Source of the DNA: Arthrobacter_E sp044748305
GTDB lineage: Bacteria > Actinomycetota > Actinomycetes > Actinomycetales > Micrococcaceae
Direction of reading: 5' to 3'
Assembly: GCF_044748305.1 (NCBI RefSeq)
Contig: NZ_JBIVFT010000003.1
Span: 124,001 to 188,000, forward strand
Length of the DNA stretch: 64,000 nt
How positions within the stretch are numbered: the stretch's first letter is position 1; the number at the start of each line of letters is the position of its first letter. The position numbers were made by a program, and so were the translations under genes. The notes below the pieces were generated by a model, which had not been told where the DNA came from, ran no database searches, and saw only the letters and a list, made by a program, of their open reading frames with translations. Below are positions 49,690 to 58,680 of the stretch, piece by piece.

Positions 49690-50544
49690 CTAGCCTTTCT
49701 CCGGGGATCCGGCGTGCGACGTCGCGGACTCCGCCAGCCGCCGTCGTACGAACTTGCGCAGCCCACCCTTGCGCGGCACCTTCACCGGTTCCGGGAAGCG
49801 CGGTTGCAGCGTGTCTCCGAGCGTGACCCCGCGGAGCTTGCGCCCGAACAGAGGAACCACCCAGTCATGGACCCAACGCCGCTGCTCCGCCTCCCACTCG
49901 CGCAGGCCTCGCCGTTGCATGGGTTCCCAGTTCTTCTCCTTGATGGCATGAGGAACGCCCAACTGCTCCAGGACCCGGGCTGCCAGATACTTGTGCCCCG
50001 CTTTGGACATGTGCAGCCGGTCCGAATCCCACATCCGGGGGTCGCCGTAAGCATCGAAGCACCAGTAGTCGATCAAGACCGCGTCGAACTCGGCGGCGAT
50101 CTCGCGGACCCGGTGGTTGTAGAGGGTGTTGCGTTTCTTCAGCGGCTCCAGGAGGGCGGACACCTTCACGTCGTAGCCGGTGAAGAGGACTAGACGCGCA
50201 CCCGTCGAGGCGAGGCGCTCCACGAGGCTCCGGTACTCCTCCATGAGACGGTCCATATCGGTGCCGAGGTCCAGGATGTCGTTGCCGCCGGCGTACAGCG
50301 TGATGAGCGAGGGGCGCATGGCCAAGGCGGGTTCCAGCTGCTCATCGATAATGTGGCGGAGCCGCTTGCTGCGGATCGCGAGGTTGGCGTACTCCCAGCC
50401 AGGCTGCGCTTTGGCCAGGCGCTCAGCCACCCGGTCCGCCCATCCCCTGACCCCGTTGGGCATGAGGGGGTGCCAATCGCCCACGCCCTCGGTGAAGGAG
50501 TCCCCCAGGGCGAGATACCTGCGCACCCCGTTCCTCTCGGTCAC
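49690..50544 (-). CDS. SGNH/GDSL hydrolase (paralogue 3)
   Basis: The 284-residue protein has 'YLALGDSFTEGVGD', 'YANLAIRSKRL', 'ITLYAGGNDIL' and 'DRLHMSKAGHKYLA'. Its basic C-terminal part includes 'LFGRKLRGVTLGDTLQPRFPEP', the third form of the shared tail. GTG at 50544 lies 6 nt after TAGCCT on the minus strand, suggesting leaderless initiation. It is the first gene of a two-gene unit with paralogue 2. Confidence 0.9.
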   Translation of the reverse strand: MTERNGVRRYLALGDSFTEGVGDWHPLMPNGVRGWADRVAERLAKAQPGWEYANLAIRSKRLRHIIDEQLEPALAMRPSLITLYAGGNDILDLGTDMDRLMEEYRSLVERLASTGARLVLFTGYDVKVSALLEPLKKRNTLYNHRVREIAAEFDAVLIDYWCFDAYGDPRMWDSDRLHMSKAGHKYLAARVLEQLGVPHAIKEKNWEPMQRRGLREWEAEQRRWVHDWVVPLFGRKLRGVTLGDTLQPRFPEPVKVPRKGGLRKFVRRRLAESATSHAGSPEKG

Positions 50545-50689
50545 ACTGGCAGGCTAGGCCCTCCGGGGAACGGCCATGGAACGGCTGCGGAACGAGATGG
50601 TGAACTCGCGACTTTGGTTCCAGGCATTCTCACGGCCGGTCTCGCGGTTCGCGTTGAACCCGTGAGCCCGCTGAACCCGCCCCGCCCGT

Positions 50690-50753
50690 GAGTTCGCTAG
50701 TTCTGTGCGAAACCGCTTCCGGAATGAGCGGTTTCGCACCGAACTAGCGGGCT
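50690..50753. repeat. Extragenic palindrome, family B copy 3
   Basis: Arms 50690-50717 and 50726-50753 pair over 28 bp with three mismatches around an 8-nt loop. Outer half GAGTTCGCTAGTTC and inner half GCGAAACCGCT. It is the best-kept copy of the CGCTAGTT family. Confidence 0.85.
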
Positions 50754-51126
50754 CGGCGAAGCATCAACCCCTGGCGGACCTTCGTTGAACCAAGGGCGGC
50801 CGGGAAGCGCCGGACATGATTAAGGAGAACGAATTCATCGAAGAACATCATCGCGCCTCTAGACCGCGGACCTTCAGAGCGCAATCACCTGATGCCGCCG
50901 CTCGCACTTCCGAAGAATTTCTACCTGAGCAAGGCTGCCTACTCGTCGTATTCCGGCCTCCAACTGTCACTTTCTCAAAAATTTCCGGCTGGAACCCGTC
51001 TTCCAACCAGCCGTGCGATACTTTAGCAATGGCGATCGTTCAGTTCTCAAAGTTCGAGTAGATCGCAGCCGAAAACTGAAGCTTTATTGGAGCAGTTCAT
51101 GACGGCGCTCGTGTGAATCATCTGAC
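50754..51126 (+). other. A/T-richer region upstream of the acyltransferase gene; doubtful small ORF
   Basis: This stretch is clearly lower in G+C than its surroundings. It contains one open frame, 50816-51061 (81 residues, MIKENEFIEEHHRASRPRTF...), with AAGGAG inside rather than before its start and no family that I recognise. Its amino-acid makeup (scattered Ser, Pro, no helix pattern) makes a real protein doubtful. The region probably holds the acyltransferase promoter and may mark a transfer boundary. Confidence 0.4.
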
Positions 51127-53289
51127 GTGCCAAGGGAAGTTGGGGAAGTCGTGCCTCGAGCCGTTCAAGTATCTGGCGGAGACAACGCGAAGCAATCGCA
51201 TTTTCGGCGCGATATTCAAGGCCTCCGCGCCGTCGCCGTGCTCGTCGTGTTCTGCGATCACATGTTCGGATGGCCTACGGGTGGCTTTCTCGGCGTTGAC
51301 GTTTTCTTCGTGATCTCAGGCTTCCTGATCACAGGGCTCCTGTTGCGCGAACACGAACGGACCGGGCACATCTCCTTCCGGAAGTTCTACGCAGGGCGCC
51401 TCAAGCGAATCGTCCCGTCCGCGACGGCTGTCCTGCTTTTCTCGGTCGCATTCACCTTTGTCTTCTCCACGAGACAACGTGCAGTATCGGTTTCGTGGGA
51501 CGCGTTCTGGGCCTTCGTCTTCGGAGCCAACTGGAACTTCGCGGCGGCCGGCACCGACTACTTTCAGCAAGGTTCCTCGGTGTCGCCGCTGCAGCATTAC
51601 TGGTCCCTCTCGGTTGAAGAGCAATTTTATTTTGTTTGGCCGTGGCTCCTGCTGGGATTGCTGGTCCTCGCAGCGCGATTCATGACAATGACCGCACGCA
51701 GAACTCGACTCATCGCCGGAGCGACCATCGGGCTCGTTTCCGTTGCGTCCTTCGGGTGGGCGCTCTTCCAGTCCACCAGCAGTCCGACCATCGCCTACTT
51801 CTCGACATTCACTCGAGGCTGGGAACTCGGCGTGGGCGCGCTGATCGCCATCGCCGCACCTGTTTTCACACGGATCCCGGCTACATTTCGGACGATTCTC
51901 GGATATGCAGGGCTGGTGGGCATTTTCGCTTCGTGTTTCATGATCACCCCGGAGTCAACCTGGCCTGCTCCATGGGCACTGCTGCCCGTCGCGGCGACCG
52001 GGATTGTGATCATCTCAGGAATAGGGGAGGCCGCACCCCGGATGGCTCCTCTCACCAACCGGGTATCTGTCTTCATCGGGGACATCTCTTACAGTCTCTA
52101 CCTGTGGCACTTCCCCGTTATCGTGTTCGGCCACGCTCTGTACCCCGATGCAGGAGTGCTTGCATACATTGGATTCGTCATCGTGGGATTCGCTCTGGCG
52201 ATAGGTCAGTACTACGCCCTCGAACTGCCAATCTGGAAGAGTCCTCTGTGGGGCAAATCTCAACGAGGCGCATGGATGCACTGGCGCCACGATTACAGCG
52301 AAAGCATCAAGTACGGCGCGGTGGCCTCTCTCATCACGGTGACCGCATCCGTGGTCGGAATCGCGTTCGTACCAGTTCCCGAGCCAAACTACGTGCCCAC
52401 AGCTCACACGTCGATTTCGCCGAGTGATCGGCCAACCAGCACCACCCCGGCGGTTGACGCTGTCGGGGCTGCCGTGGCCACTTCGCTGGGCGCCACGACC
52501 TGGCCGTCATCTCTCACTCCCAGCATCGACACCGTCGGCAACGGCTCCAAAGCCAGCGCCTGGGTGAAAGACGGCTGTCTCGCCCTGGAACACTCAGGCG
52601 AAAGCGACCCCCAAGCCACTGCAGAACGTTGCGTCTACGGCACGCCCGGTTCCAGCGAACGGATCGCACTCATCGGCGACTCTATTGCCATCAGTTGGCT
52701 CCCGGCAATCCAGAAGGCATTCCCCAAAGCTGAGATCCACGTCATCACGATGCAGCAATGTCCATTCGCCGCCGTGTCGGTGAAGAAGGGCGATGGGACC
52801 ACGTTCCCGGAATGCGATGACTACCACCGCTTCACCCAAAGCAAAGTGAAAGCGCTGTCACCGACACTCACTCTGCTCTCTCAGGCCGAGAATTCCTGGG
52901 AACGCCGCACCGGCGACACCGCAATGCCGGCCGGTTTGGACGCGACCCTCAAGGTGGTCACACAGTCATCTCGGCGTGTCGCCGTTCTGACACCCCCACC
53001 GCCCGGCCGGAGTATCACCGACTGCTACAGCACGCAGGGCCGCCCGAGTGATTGCGCGGGCAATCTCAGCAGCAAAGAACGTTCTCAGAGCATCGATGAT
53101 CTGAGCTCGGCCATTGCGCAGTATCCAAAGGCACGACTCATCGACACGGCGCCCCTGTTCTGTCAGTCGGGACGCTGCACCGGAACAGCAGGTGGTTTCA
53201 TCGTTCGCGCCGACACATCCCATCTGACACAAGACTATTCCGCGTATCTCGGCCCTGCGATCGGCGAACTGCTCAAGACTCAGAGTTGA
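51127..53289 (+). CDS. OatA-like acyltransferase with C-terminal SGNH domain
   Basis: The 720-residue protein has an acyltransferase-3 domain of about 10-11 helices, beginning 'RRDIQGLRAVAVLVVFCDHMFGW' and 'GGFLGVDVFFVISGFLITGLLL' and including 'HYWSLSVEEQFYFVWPW'. An extracytoplasmic SGNH domain follows from about residue 480 ('IALIGDSIAISWLPAI', nucleophile Ser; 'RADTSHLTQDYSAYLGP', Asp-x-x-His). This layout O-acylates peptidoglycan or surface glycans: the membrane part passes acyl groups across, and the SGNH part attaches them. The start is uncertain; GTG at 51151 with GGGGA upstream is an alternative. A/T content is above that of its neighbours, as often seen in surface-glycan genes. Confidence 0.9.
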   Translation: MPREVGEVVPRAVQVSGGDNAKQSHFRRDIQGLRAVAVLVVFCDHMFGWPTGGFLGVDVFFVISGFLITGLLLREHERTGHISFRKFYAGRLKRIVPSATAVLLFSVAFTFVFSTRQRAVSVSWDAFWAFVFGANWNFAAAGTDYFQQGSSVSPLQHYWSLSVEEQFYFVWPWLLLGLLVLAARFMTMTARRTRLIAGATIGLVSVASFGWALFQSTSSPTIAYFSTFTRGWELGVGALIAIAAPVFTRIPATFRTILGYAGLVGIFASCFMITPESTWPAPWALLPVAATGIVIISGIGEAAPRMAPLTNRVSVFIGDISYSLYLWHFPVIVFGHALYPDAGVLAYIGFVIVGFALAIGQYYALELPIWKSPLWGKSQRGAWMHWRHDYSESIKYGAVASLITVTASVVGIAFVPVPEPNYVPTAHTSISPSDRPTSTTPAVDAVGAAVATSLGATTWPSSLTPSIDTVGNGSKASAWVKDGCLALEHSGESDPQATAERCVYGTPGSSERIALIGDSIAISWLPAIQKAFPKAEIHVITMQQCPFAAVSVKKGDGTTFPECDDYHRFTQSKVKALSPTLTLLSQAENSWERRTGDTAMPAGLDATLKVVTQSSRRVAVLTPPPPGRSITDCYSTQGRPSDCAGNLSSKERSQSIDDLSSAIAQYPKARLIDTAPLFCQSGRCTGTAGGFIVRADTSHLTQDYSAYLGPAIGELLKTQS

Positions 53290-53365
53290 GGGGCACACCG
53301 TGGCCTGAAACGGCTAGGCCATCCTCCCACTGAAACAGTGAGACGAACTCAGCCTGGGGAACGCG

Positions 53366-54481
53366 TCAGTCCAGGACCCTGCCGTGGCGCCAGTAACCCA
53401 TGAAGGCCACCTGCTTGCGGTCCAGGCCGACGTCGCGCACCAGGTAGCGACGGACCTCCTTCACCACACCGGCCTCGCCCGCCACCCAGGCGTAGAACGG
53501 CAGGGCGCCGGACGGGGAATCCGGCACACGAGTGGCCTTGACCTCGGCGGGGTCCAGAAGCTGCGGCGTGTCCCAGAGGATCTGGGCGTCCACATCCACC
53601 TCACCGGGCTCGGTCCCCACCCCTGCTCCGGTCGCACCCCCCAAGCGTGTGTGACCGGGCAGGGGAATCGCGCGCCGGACGGCCTCCTGCAGAACCTCAC
53701 CGTGCGGCCGGGACCGCCCGATCGAGGCCCCGCGGGCCAACCAGGTGATCTCGACGTCGGCCGCCGTACGGATGTCCTGGAAGTCGCCCGCCTCGGGCAC
53801 CTCCAGGAAGGCGTGCCCGCTCAGGTAGGCCGGGAGGGACTCCAGGATGGCGCAGATCGCGGGAACGGCGGTCTCATCCCCGGCGAGCAGGACCCGCTGC
53901 GCCAGACCGGGCCGCCATTCGATGCCCCCATAGGTCTGGGCCGTGATGCAGTGCGCGGCACGGTTGTTCGGACCGATGATCGTCAACCGGTCCCCCACTT
54001 TCGCCTCGGCAGCCCACGACGCCGCAGGGCCGGCACCGTGGCCGGCCGGCCGGAGGCGCCCGTCGACGTCCGCTGCGGTGTCCGTGTCCGACGGCGCGCC
54101 GTCGTCGTCCACACCGTGCAGCACGAAGTCGACGTCGATCTCCGGGTAGGCGGCATCCAGCCGAGCCTGCCGCACCGAATAAGTGCGCATGAAGCCCCGG
54201 ACCTCCTGCGGCAGGGCGAGCCATTGCTGGTACCAGCCCTCGTCGTGCGCATCGAACTCGGGCAGCTCAGCCCAGCCGCCGTCGATGCGGGGCGGGATGA
54301 TCATCTTGATCCGGGCGTCCAGAAGTTCGCCGTGCACACCGAACTGCCGCAGGCTGTAACCCCCGAAGGTGATCCGACGGTAATTCGCGCCCACCTCCCG
54401 CACGGCGGTCACCTGGACCGGGAACGCGATGGCCATGGGCTCGACGGCGGACACTCCTGCGGCTGACGGGGTGCGGCTCAT
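53366..54481 (-). CDS. Siderophore-interacting protein (FAD/NAD(P)H ferric-siderophore reductase)
   Basis: The 371-residue protein has the SIP plan: FAD-binding 'NYRRITFGGYSL', 'RTYSVRQ' (RxYSxR-like isoalloxazine loop), and the C-terminal NAD(P)-binding half 'VLLAGDETAVPAICAILESLP', 'FYAWVAGEAGVVKEVRRYL' and 'GYWRHGR'. It releases iron inside the cell by reducing ferric siderophores. It carries an insertion of about 20 Asp/Ala/Gly-rich residues after 'LHGVDDDG'. It is the last gene of the iron operon and overlaps the ATPase gene by 4 nt. Confidence 0.92.
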   Translation of the reverse strand: MSRTPSAAGVSAVEPMAIAFPVQVTAVREVGANYRRITFGGYSLRQFGVHGELLDARIKMIIPPRIDGGWAELPEFDAHDEGWYQQWLALPQEVRGFMRTYSVRQARLDAAYPEIDVDFVLHGVDDDGAPSDTDTAADVDGRLRPAGHGAGPAASWAAEAKVGDRLTIIGPNNRAAHCITAQTYGGIEWRPGLAQRVLLAGDETAVPAICAILESLPAYLSGHAFLEVPEAGDFQDIRTAADVEITWLARGASIGRSRPHGEVLQEAVRRAIPLPGHTRLGGATGAGVGTEPGEVDVDAQILWDTPQLLDPAEVKATRVPDSPSGALPFYAWVAGEAGVVKEVRRYLVRDVGLDRKQVAFMGYWRHGRVLD

Positions 54482-55293
54482 GCGTGGGCCTCCTGAGGTC
54501 GTACGCTGTGGTGCCGGCCGATCGGGACGATCAACGGGGTGCCGGACACGGGATCGGTGAGTACCTGGGATTCGAGGCCGAAGACCTCGGACACCAGCTC
54601 CTGGGTGAAGACTTCGCGGGACGGGCCCTGCGCCACGATCGCGCCTTGTTTCATGGCCACCACGTAGTGCGCGTAGCGGGCGGCGAGGTTCAGATCGTGC
54701 AGCACGATCGCCACGGTGGTTCCGCGCCGCTGGTTCAGCTCGGTGACCACGTCCAGCACCTCCACCTGGTGGGCCAGATCGAGGTAAGTGGTCGGCTCGT
54801 CCAGCAACAGCACCTCGGTCTCCTGCGCCAGGGCCATGGCGATCCAGACCCGCTGACGCTGCCCGCCGGACAGTTCGCTGACCGGGCGCTCGGCCAGTTC
54901 GAGGGTGCCGGTGACCTCGAGCGCCTCCTGCACGGCCGCCTCGTCCTCCGGGCCGGCTCCCCGGAAGAAACCCTGATGCGGATAGCGTCCGCGGCCCACC
55001 AGCTCGCGAACCGTGATCGCATCCGGCGCCAGCGGGTGCTGCGGCAGGAGACCCAATTCACGGGCCAGTTCACGGGCCGGACGGTGATGGATGTCCTTGC
55101 CGTCCAGACTGACCGCACCGCCGGCCGGCTTCAGGAGCCGGGACAGACCGCGCAGCAGAGTCGACTTTCCGCAGGCGTTGGCGCCCACGATCATGGTGAT
55201 CCGCCCCTCCGGCAGGCTCAGGGACAGGTCCTCCACGATGGCCTTGTCCTGATACTGCAGGGTGATGTTCCGGGCGTCGAGCTGCGGCATCAC
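54478..55293 (-). CDS. Iron-siderophore ABC transporter ATP-binding protein
   Basis: The 271-residue ATPase has Walker A 'GANACGKSTLL' near residue 38, Q-loop 'GLLPQHPLAPD', signature 'LSGGQRQRVWIAMALAQ' and Walker B 'VLLLDEPTTYLDLAHQ', the form typical of FepC/FecE-type iron-chelate importers. It overlaps the permease gene upstream and the SIP gene downstream by 4 nt each. Confidence 0.93.
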   Translation of the reverse strand: MMPQLDARNITLQYQDKAIVEDLSLSLPEGRITMIVGANACGKSTLLRGLSRLLKPAGGAVSLDGKDIHHRPARELARELGLLPQHPLAPDAITVRELVGRGRYPHQGFFRGAGPEDEAAVQEALEVTGTLELAERPVSELSGGQRQRVWIAMALAQETEVLLLDEPTTYLDLAHQVEVLDVVTELNQRRGTTVAIVLHDLNLAARYAHYVVAMKQGAIVAQGPSREVFTQELVSEVFGLESQVLTDPVSGTPLIVPIGRHHSVRPQEAHA

Positions 55294-56423
55294 GCCACCT
55301 TTCTTCCGGGGCGGCCCGCCGGGTTCACCAGGAGCCAGAGAAGGAACGGCGCACCGAGGGCGCCTGTCACGATGCCCACGGGCAGCACGGAACCGCCCAG
55401 AAGCATCGGCGCGACATTGGCGCCCACGAAGTCCGCCAGGACCACGATGGCCGCACCGCTCAGCGCGGCTGCGGGCAGCCCGGCTCGGGGGTCGAGTTGC
55501 CGGGCGAGCGGCAGAGCGAGGAAGGCCACGAACGCCAGCGGACCGGCTGCCGCCGTCCCGAAAGCGGCCAGCGCCACCGCGGTCAGCAGCAGGCCCATCC
55601 GCACCCGAGGGACGGAGACGCCCAGCCCGGCGGCGGCGTCGTCGCCCAGTTCGAGGATCCGCAGTGGCCTGGAGAGCCAGATGATGGCCGGGATCAGCAC
55701 CAGCAGGGCCAGACCGAGCACGGTGATCCGCTCCTCAGAGGCCGGGTTGAGCGAACCGGAGACCCACAGCAGGGCGTCGGCGGCCGTCCGGATGTCCGTG
55801 CGCGCCATGAGGAACTGGACCAGCGCCTGCAGGGCCGCGCCCACGCCGATACCCGCCAGGATGAGCCGGAGACCGGCGTTGCCGCCGCCCAGGCTTCCGC
55901 GGGACAGGGTGTGGATGAGCAGAGCCACCAGCAGTGCGCCGATGAGTGCGGCTATGGAGACTGTGGCGCCGCTGGCCCCGAACAGCACGATCGCAGCGAC
56001 GGCACTGGCGCTCGCCCCGGAACTCACCCCGATCACATCGGGGCTGGCCAGAGGGTTGCGCAGCATGGTCTGGAAGGTCGCGCCGGAGAGACCGAATGCG
56101 ACGCCGGCCAGGGCTCCGAGGACGGCCCGCGGGATCTTGTTCTCCAGCACGATGAAGCTCGCCCCGGGGATGCCGGGCTCGCCCTGGACGTTCCTGCTGA
56201 TGATGGTCACGAGGTCCGGGAACGTCACGGTGTAGCTGCCAAGCAGCACGTAGCCGAGCACGAGCAACGGGACCAGAACGGCCAGGACCAGCGTGAGAGG
56301 CCGGATCAGGGTGAGAGGCCTGAGCCGCGGACGACGGACGGCGGACGCGGTCCGCGGGTTCCGCCCGCCGGGCGCTGGAGCCGACTGGGCGGCGTCCGGC
56401 CGGCTCGTGATGGTCCGGCTCAT
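55290..56423 (-). CDS. Iron-siderophore ABC transporter permease (FecCD family), second subunit
   Basis: The 377-residue protein has about 9-10 helices of the FecCD/BtuC fold: 'RIPRAVLGALAGVAFGLSGATFQTMLRNPLASPDVIGVSSGAS'-like sequence and 'LGDDAAAGLGVSVPRVRMGLLL'. It pairs with the product of the gene before it. ATG at 56423 has AAAGGAG 7 nt upstream and overlaps the previous stop as ATGA; a longer frame to 56684 is rejected. The first 40 residues are polar. Confidence 0.92.
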   Translation of the reverse strand: MSRTITSRPDAAQSAPAPGGRNPRTASAVRRPRLRPLTLIRPLTLVLAVLVPLLVLGYVLLGSYTVTFPDLVTIISRNVQGEPGIPGASFIVLENKIPRAVLGALAGVAFGLSGATFQTMLRNPLASPDVIGVSSGASASAVAAIVLFGASGATVSIAALIGALLVALLIHTLSRGSLGGGNAGLRLILAGIGVGAALQALVQFLMARTDIRTAADALLWVSGSLNPASEERITVLGLALLVLIPAIIWLSRPLRILELGDDAAAGLGVSVPRVRMGLLLTAVALAAFGTAAAGPLAFVAFLALPLARQLDPRAGLPAAALSGAAIVVLADFVGANVAPMLLGGSVLPVGIVTGALGAPFLLWLLVNPAGRPGRKVA

Positions 56424-57550
56424 ACACCCACTCCTTTGCCCCGGCGCAGCAACGCCACGAAGACAGGAGCCCCGAGCAGGGCGGTCAGCACACCGGCCGG
56501 AACCTCCCCGGGCAGCATGACCACGCGGCCCACGACATCTGCCGCGAGCACCAGCGCCGGCGCCGCGAGCAGGCTGCCGGTCAGCAGCCAGCGGTGGTCG
56601 GGACCGGTGAAGCGGCGCAAAGCGTGAGGGACGACGAGCCCTACGAAGCCGATGGGACCGGCGATCGCCGTGGCCGCACCGCACAGCAAGACGACGGCGA
56701 ACCCGGCAAGCCCGCGCGTCAGGCCGACGCGCTGCCCGAGCGCACGCGCGGCGTCGTCACCCATGGCGAGGCCGTCCAGGGGACGCGCGAGGCCCAGAGC
56801 CAGCACCGCGCCGATCAGAAGAAACGGGACCGCCGGAAGCAGCGCGTCCCAGTCCCGGGCGGCGACGCTGCCCAGCTGCCAGAAGCGGAAACGGTCCAGA
56901 GTGTCCTGCCGGGTCACGAGCGCCATGCTCATGAAGGAGAAGAGTCCGGCGGACAGCGCCGCGCCGGCCAGCGCCAGTGAGAGAGGGGTCGGCCCGCTGG
57001 AACCCTGAGCTCTGGAGGCCAGGGACGCCAGAACGTACACGAGAACCATCGCGATGGCCGCACCGAGGAAGGCCACCCACAGGTAGTCACCCACGGTCGC
57101 CAGTCCGAGGAACTGGATCCCGAACACGACCGCGCAGGCGGCCCCGGCGTTGACGCCCAGGATGCCGGGGTCCGCCAGCGGATTGCGGGTCACGCCCTGC
57201 ATGACGACTCCGGAAAGACCCAGGGCCGCACCCGCGAGGACCGCCAGGACGGTGCGCGGCAGGCGGGCGAGGACCACCGCCTCGTCTCCATTGCCGCCGG
57301 CCGGGACGCTCGTTCCCGTGAGGAGGTGCCCCAGAGTTCCGAGCACCTCCTGCAGCGGGACGGCGCGAGCGCCGACGGCCAAGGAGGCGAAGACGGCGAG
57401 CAGGAGCACGACGGCGAGTGCCAGCATGAGGCCGCTGCGCCGTCGAACGCTCCCGCTCACTCGCGCGCGGGCGAGCGACAGGCGCCCGGAAGCGGCTGCT
57501 TCCGGGCCGTCGGCCCCGCGAGCGGTCTTTCGGTCCTCCATGAGGGACAT
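56420..57550 (-). CDS. Iron-siderophore ABC transporter permease (FecCD family), first subunit
   Basis: The 376-residue protein has about 10 helices: 'RLPRTVLAVLAGAALGLSGVVMQGVTRNPLADPGILGVNAGAA' region and 'MGDDAARALGQRVGLTRGLAGFAVVLLCG' are the FecCD coupling segments that contact the ATPase. A polar N-terminus of about 38 residues precedes the first helix. It starts 3 nt after the binding-protein gene. With the second permease it forms the heterodimeric channel. Confidence 0.92.
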   Translation of the reverse strand: MSLMEDRKTARGADGPEAAASGRLSLARARVSGSVRRRSGLMLALAVVLLLAVFASLAVGARAVPLQEVLGTLGHLLTGTSVPAGGNGDEAVVLARLPRTVLAVLAGAALGLSGVVMQGVTRNPLADPGILGVNAGAACAVVFGIQFLGLATVGDYLWVAFLGAAIAMVLVYVLASLASRAQGSSGPTPLSLALAGAALSAGLFSFMSMALVTRQDTLDRFRFWQLGSVAARDWDALLPAVPFLLIGAVLALGLARPLDGLAMGDDAARALGQRVGLTRGLAGFAVVLLCGAATAIAGPIGFVGLVVPHALRRFTGPDHRWLLTGSLLAAPALVLAADVVGRVVMLPGEVPAGVLTALLGAPVFVALLRRGKGVGV

Positions 57551-57553
57551 GGT

Positions 57554-58633
57554 TTAGCTGCCGGCCTTCTTGGCCGCCGCTGCGATCTGTTCCAGGGTGG
57601 TGTCCAGGGCCCAGGGAAGGCTGAGCGGGGAGGACGCGGAGGTGGCCAGGGTGACCGTCTTGTCCTCGAAGGCCACGAAGGAACCCTTCTTGATGGCCGG
57701 GATCTGGCTGAGCAGCGGATCCTTCTTGATGGCATCGGTGGTCTTGGCGTCAGGAACCCAGGTCACGAAGACGTCGCTGGCGAGTTCATTGGCCTTCTCC
57801 GCGGACCAGGGAAGGAAGAACTCCTTGCTTCCCTTGCTCTTGTCCGCCACCACGGGCGCCAGGGTCATGCCGATTGCGGAAAGGAATCGCGGCCGGTTGT
57901 CGTTGGCGGTGTACACATTGACGCCGTCGCCCTTAGCCGGTTCCAGGTTGCCGTAGATGAAGGTCTTTCCGGCGATCTCCGGGTGCGCAGCGGCCTTGTC
58001 CTTGATCTGCTGCTCGACGTTCTTGATGAGTTCGGCGGCCTCGGATTCCTTGCCCAGCGCCTTGCCGATCATGGTGGTGGCTTCCTCCCAGGGGGTTCCC
58101 CAGGCGAGTTCCGGGTAGGCGACCACGGGGGCGATCTTGGAGAGCTTCTCGTAGTCCTCCTTGCTGAGGCCCGAGTACGCGGCAAGGATGATGTCCGGCG
58201 TGGTCTTGGCCAGCTCGGTGAAGTTGATGCCGTCCGCCTCCGAGTACATCGCCGGGGCCTTGTCGGTCCCGAACGCCGCGCCGAGCTTCTCGAGCGCCGC
58301 GTCCTTCCACGGGGAGGATCCCTTGTCGTTGCCGCCCCACTCGATCTTGGGCAGGCCGACGGGCACGACCCCCAGCGCGATCGCGACGTCGTCGTTGACC
58401 CACGCGACGGTGGCTACGCGCTGCGGCTGCTGCTTGATGACGGTCTCGCCGAAGGCGTGCTTGATGGTCACCGGGAACGCCCCGGCGGAAGGGGTGGTGG
58501 TTGCGCCGGCGGCACCACCCGCGGGGCCCGTGCTGCATGCCGCGAGAGCGACGGCGGAGAAGACCGCCGCGCCGAGGCCGGCTCCCGTTCGGAGCAGGGT
58601 ACGGCGGCTGGGCTGGGGGGCGTCGGACAGCAT
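57554..58633 (-). CDS. Iron-siderophore ABC transporter substrate-binding lipoprotein
   Basis: The 359-residue protein has a signal peptide with twin Arg ('SRRTLLRTGAGLGAAVFSAVALAAC') ending in the lipobox LAAC, so it may use the Tat route and is lipid-anchored. The mature part is a class III periplasmic-binding fold: 'GETVIKQQPQRVATVAWVNDDVAIALGVVPVG', 'LAKTTPDIILAAYSGLSKEDYEKLSKIAPVVAYPE'. ATG at 58633 follows GAGGAG at 5 nt; an earlier start at 58669 would lie inside the iron box. It is the first gene of the operon. Confidence 0.93.
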   Translation of the reverse strand: MLSDAPQPSRRTLLRTGAGLGAAVFSAVALAACSTGPAGGAAGATTTPSAGAFPVTIKHAFGETVIKQQPQRVATVAWVNDDVAIALGVVPVGLPKIEWGGNDKGSSPWKDAALEKLGAAFGTDKAPAMYSEADGINFTELAKTTPDIILAAYSGLSKEDYEKLSKIAPVVAYPELAWGTPWEEATTMIGKALGKESEAAELIKNVEQQIKDKAAAHPEIAGKTFIYGNLEPAKGDGVNVYTANDNRPRFLSAIGMTLAPVVADKSKGSKEFFLPWSAEKANELASDVFVTWVPDAKTTDAIKKDPLLSQIPAIKKGSFVAFEDKTVTLATSASSPLSLPWALDTTLEQIAAAAKKAGS

Positions 58634-58661
58634 GGGGGCTCCTCGGAAGGGTGAAAGGTGC

Positions 58662-58680
58662 TTAGGCAAGGCTAAGCTAC
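58662..58680 (-). promoter_or_regulatory. DtxR/IdeR iron box of the siderophore-uptake operon
   Basis: TTAGGCAAGGCTAAGCTAC (plus-strand reading) is a near-palindrome that matches the DtxR/IdeR consensus TTAGGTTAGGCTAACCTAA at most positions. It lies 28 nt upstream of the binding-protein start, so Fe2+-loaded DtxR/IdeR should repress the operon. Confidence 0.85.
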
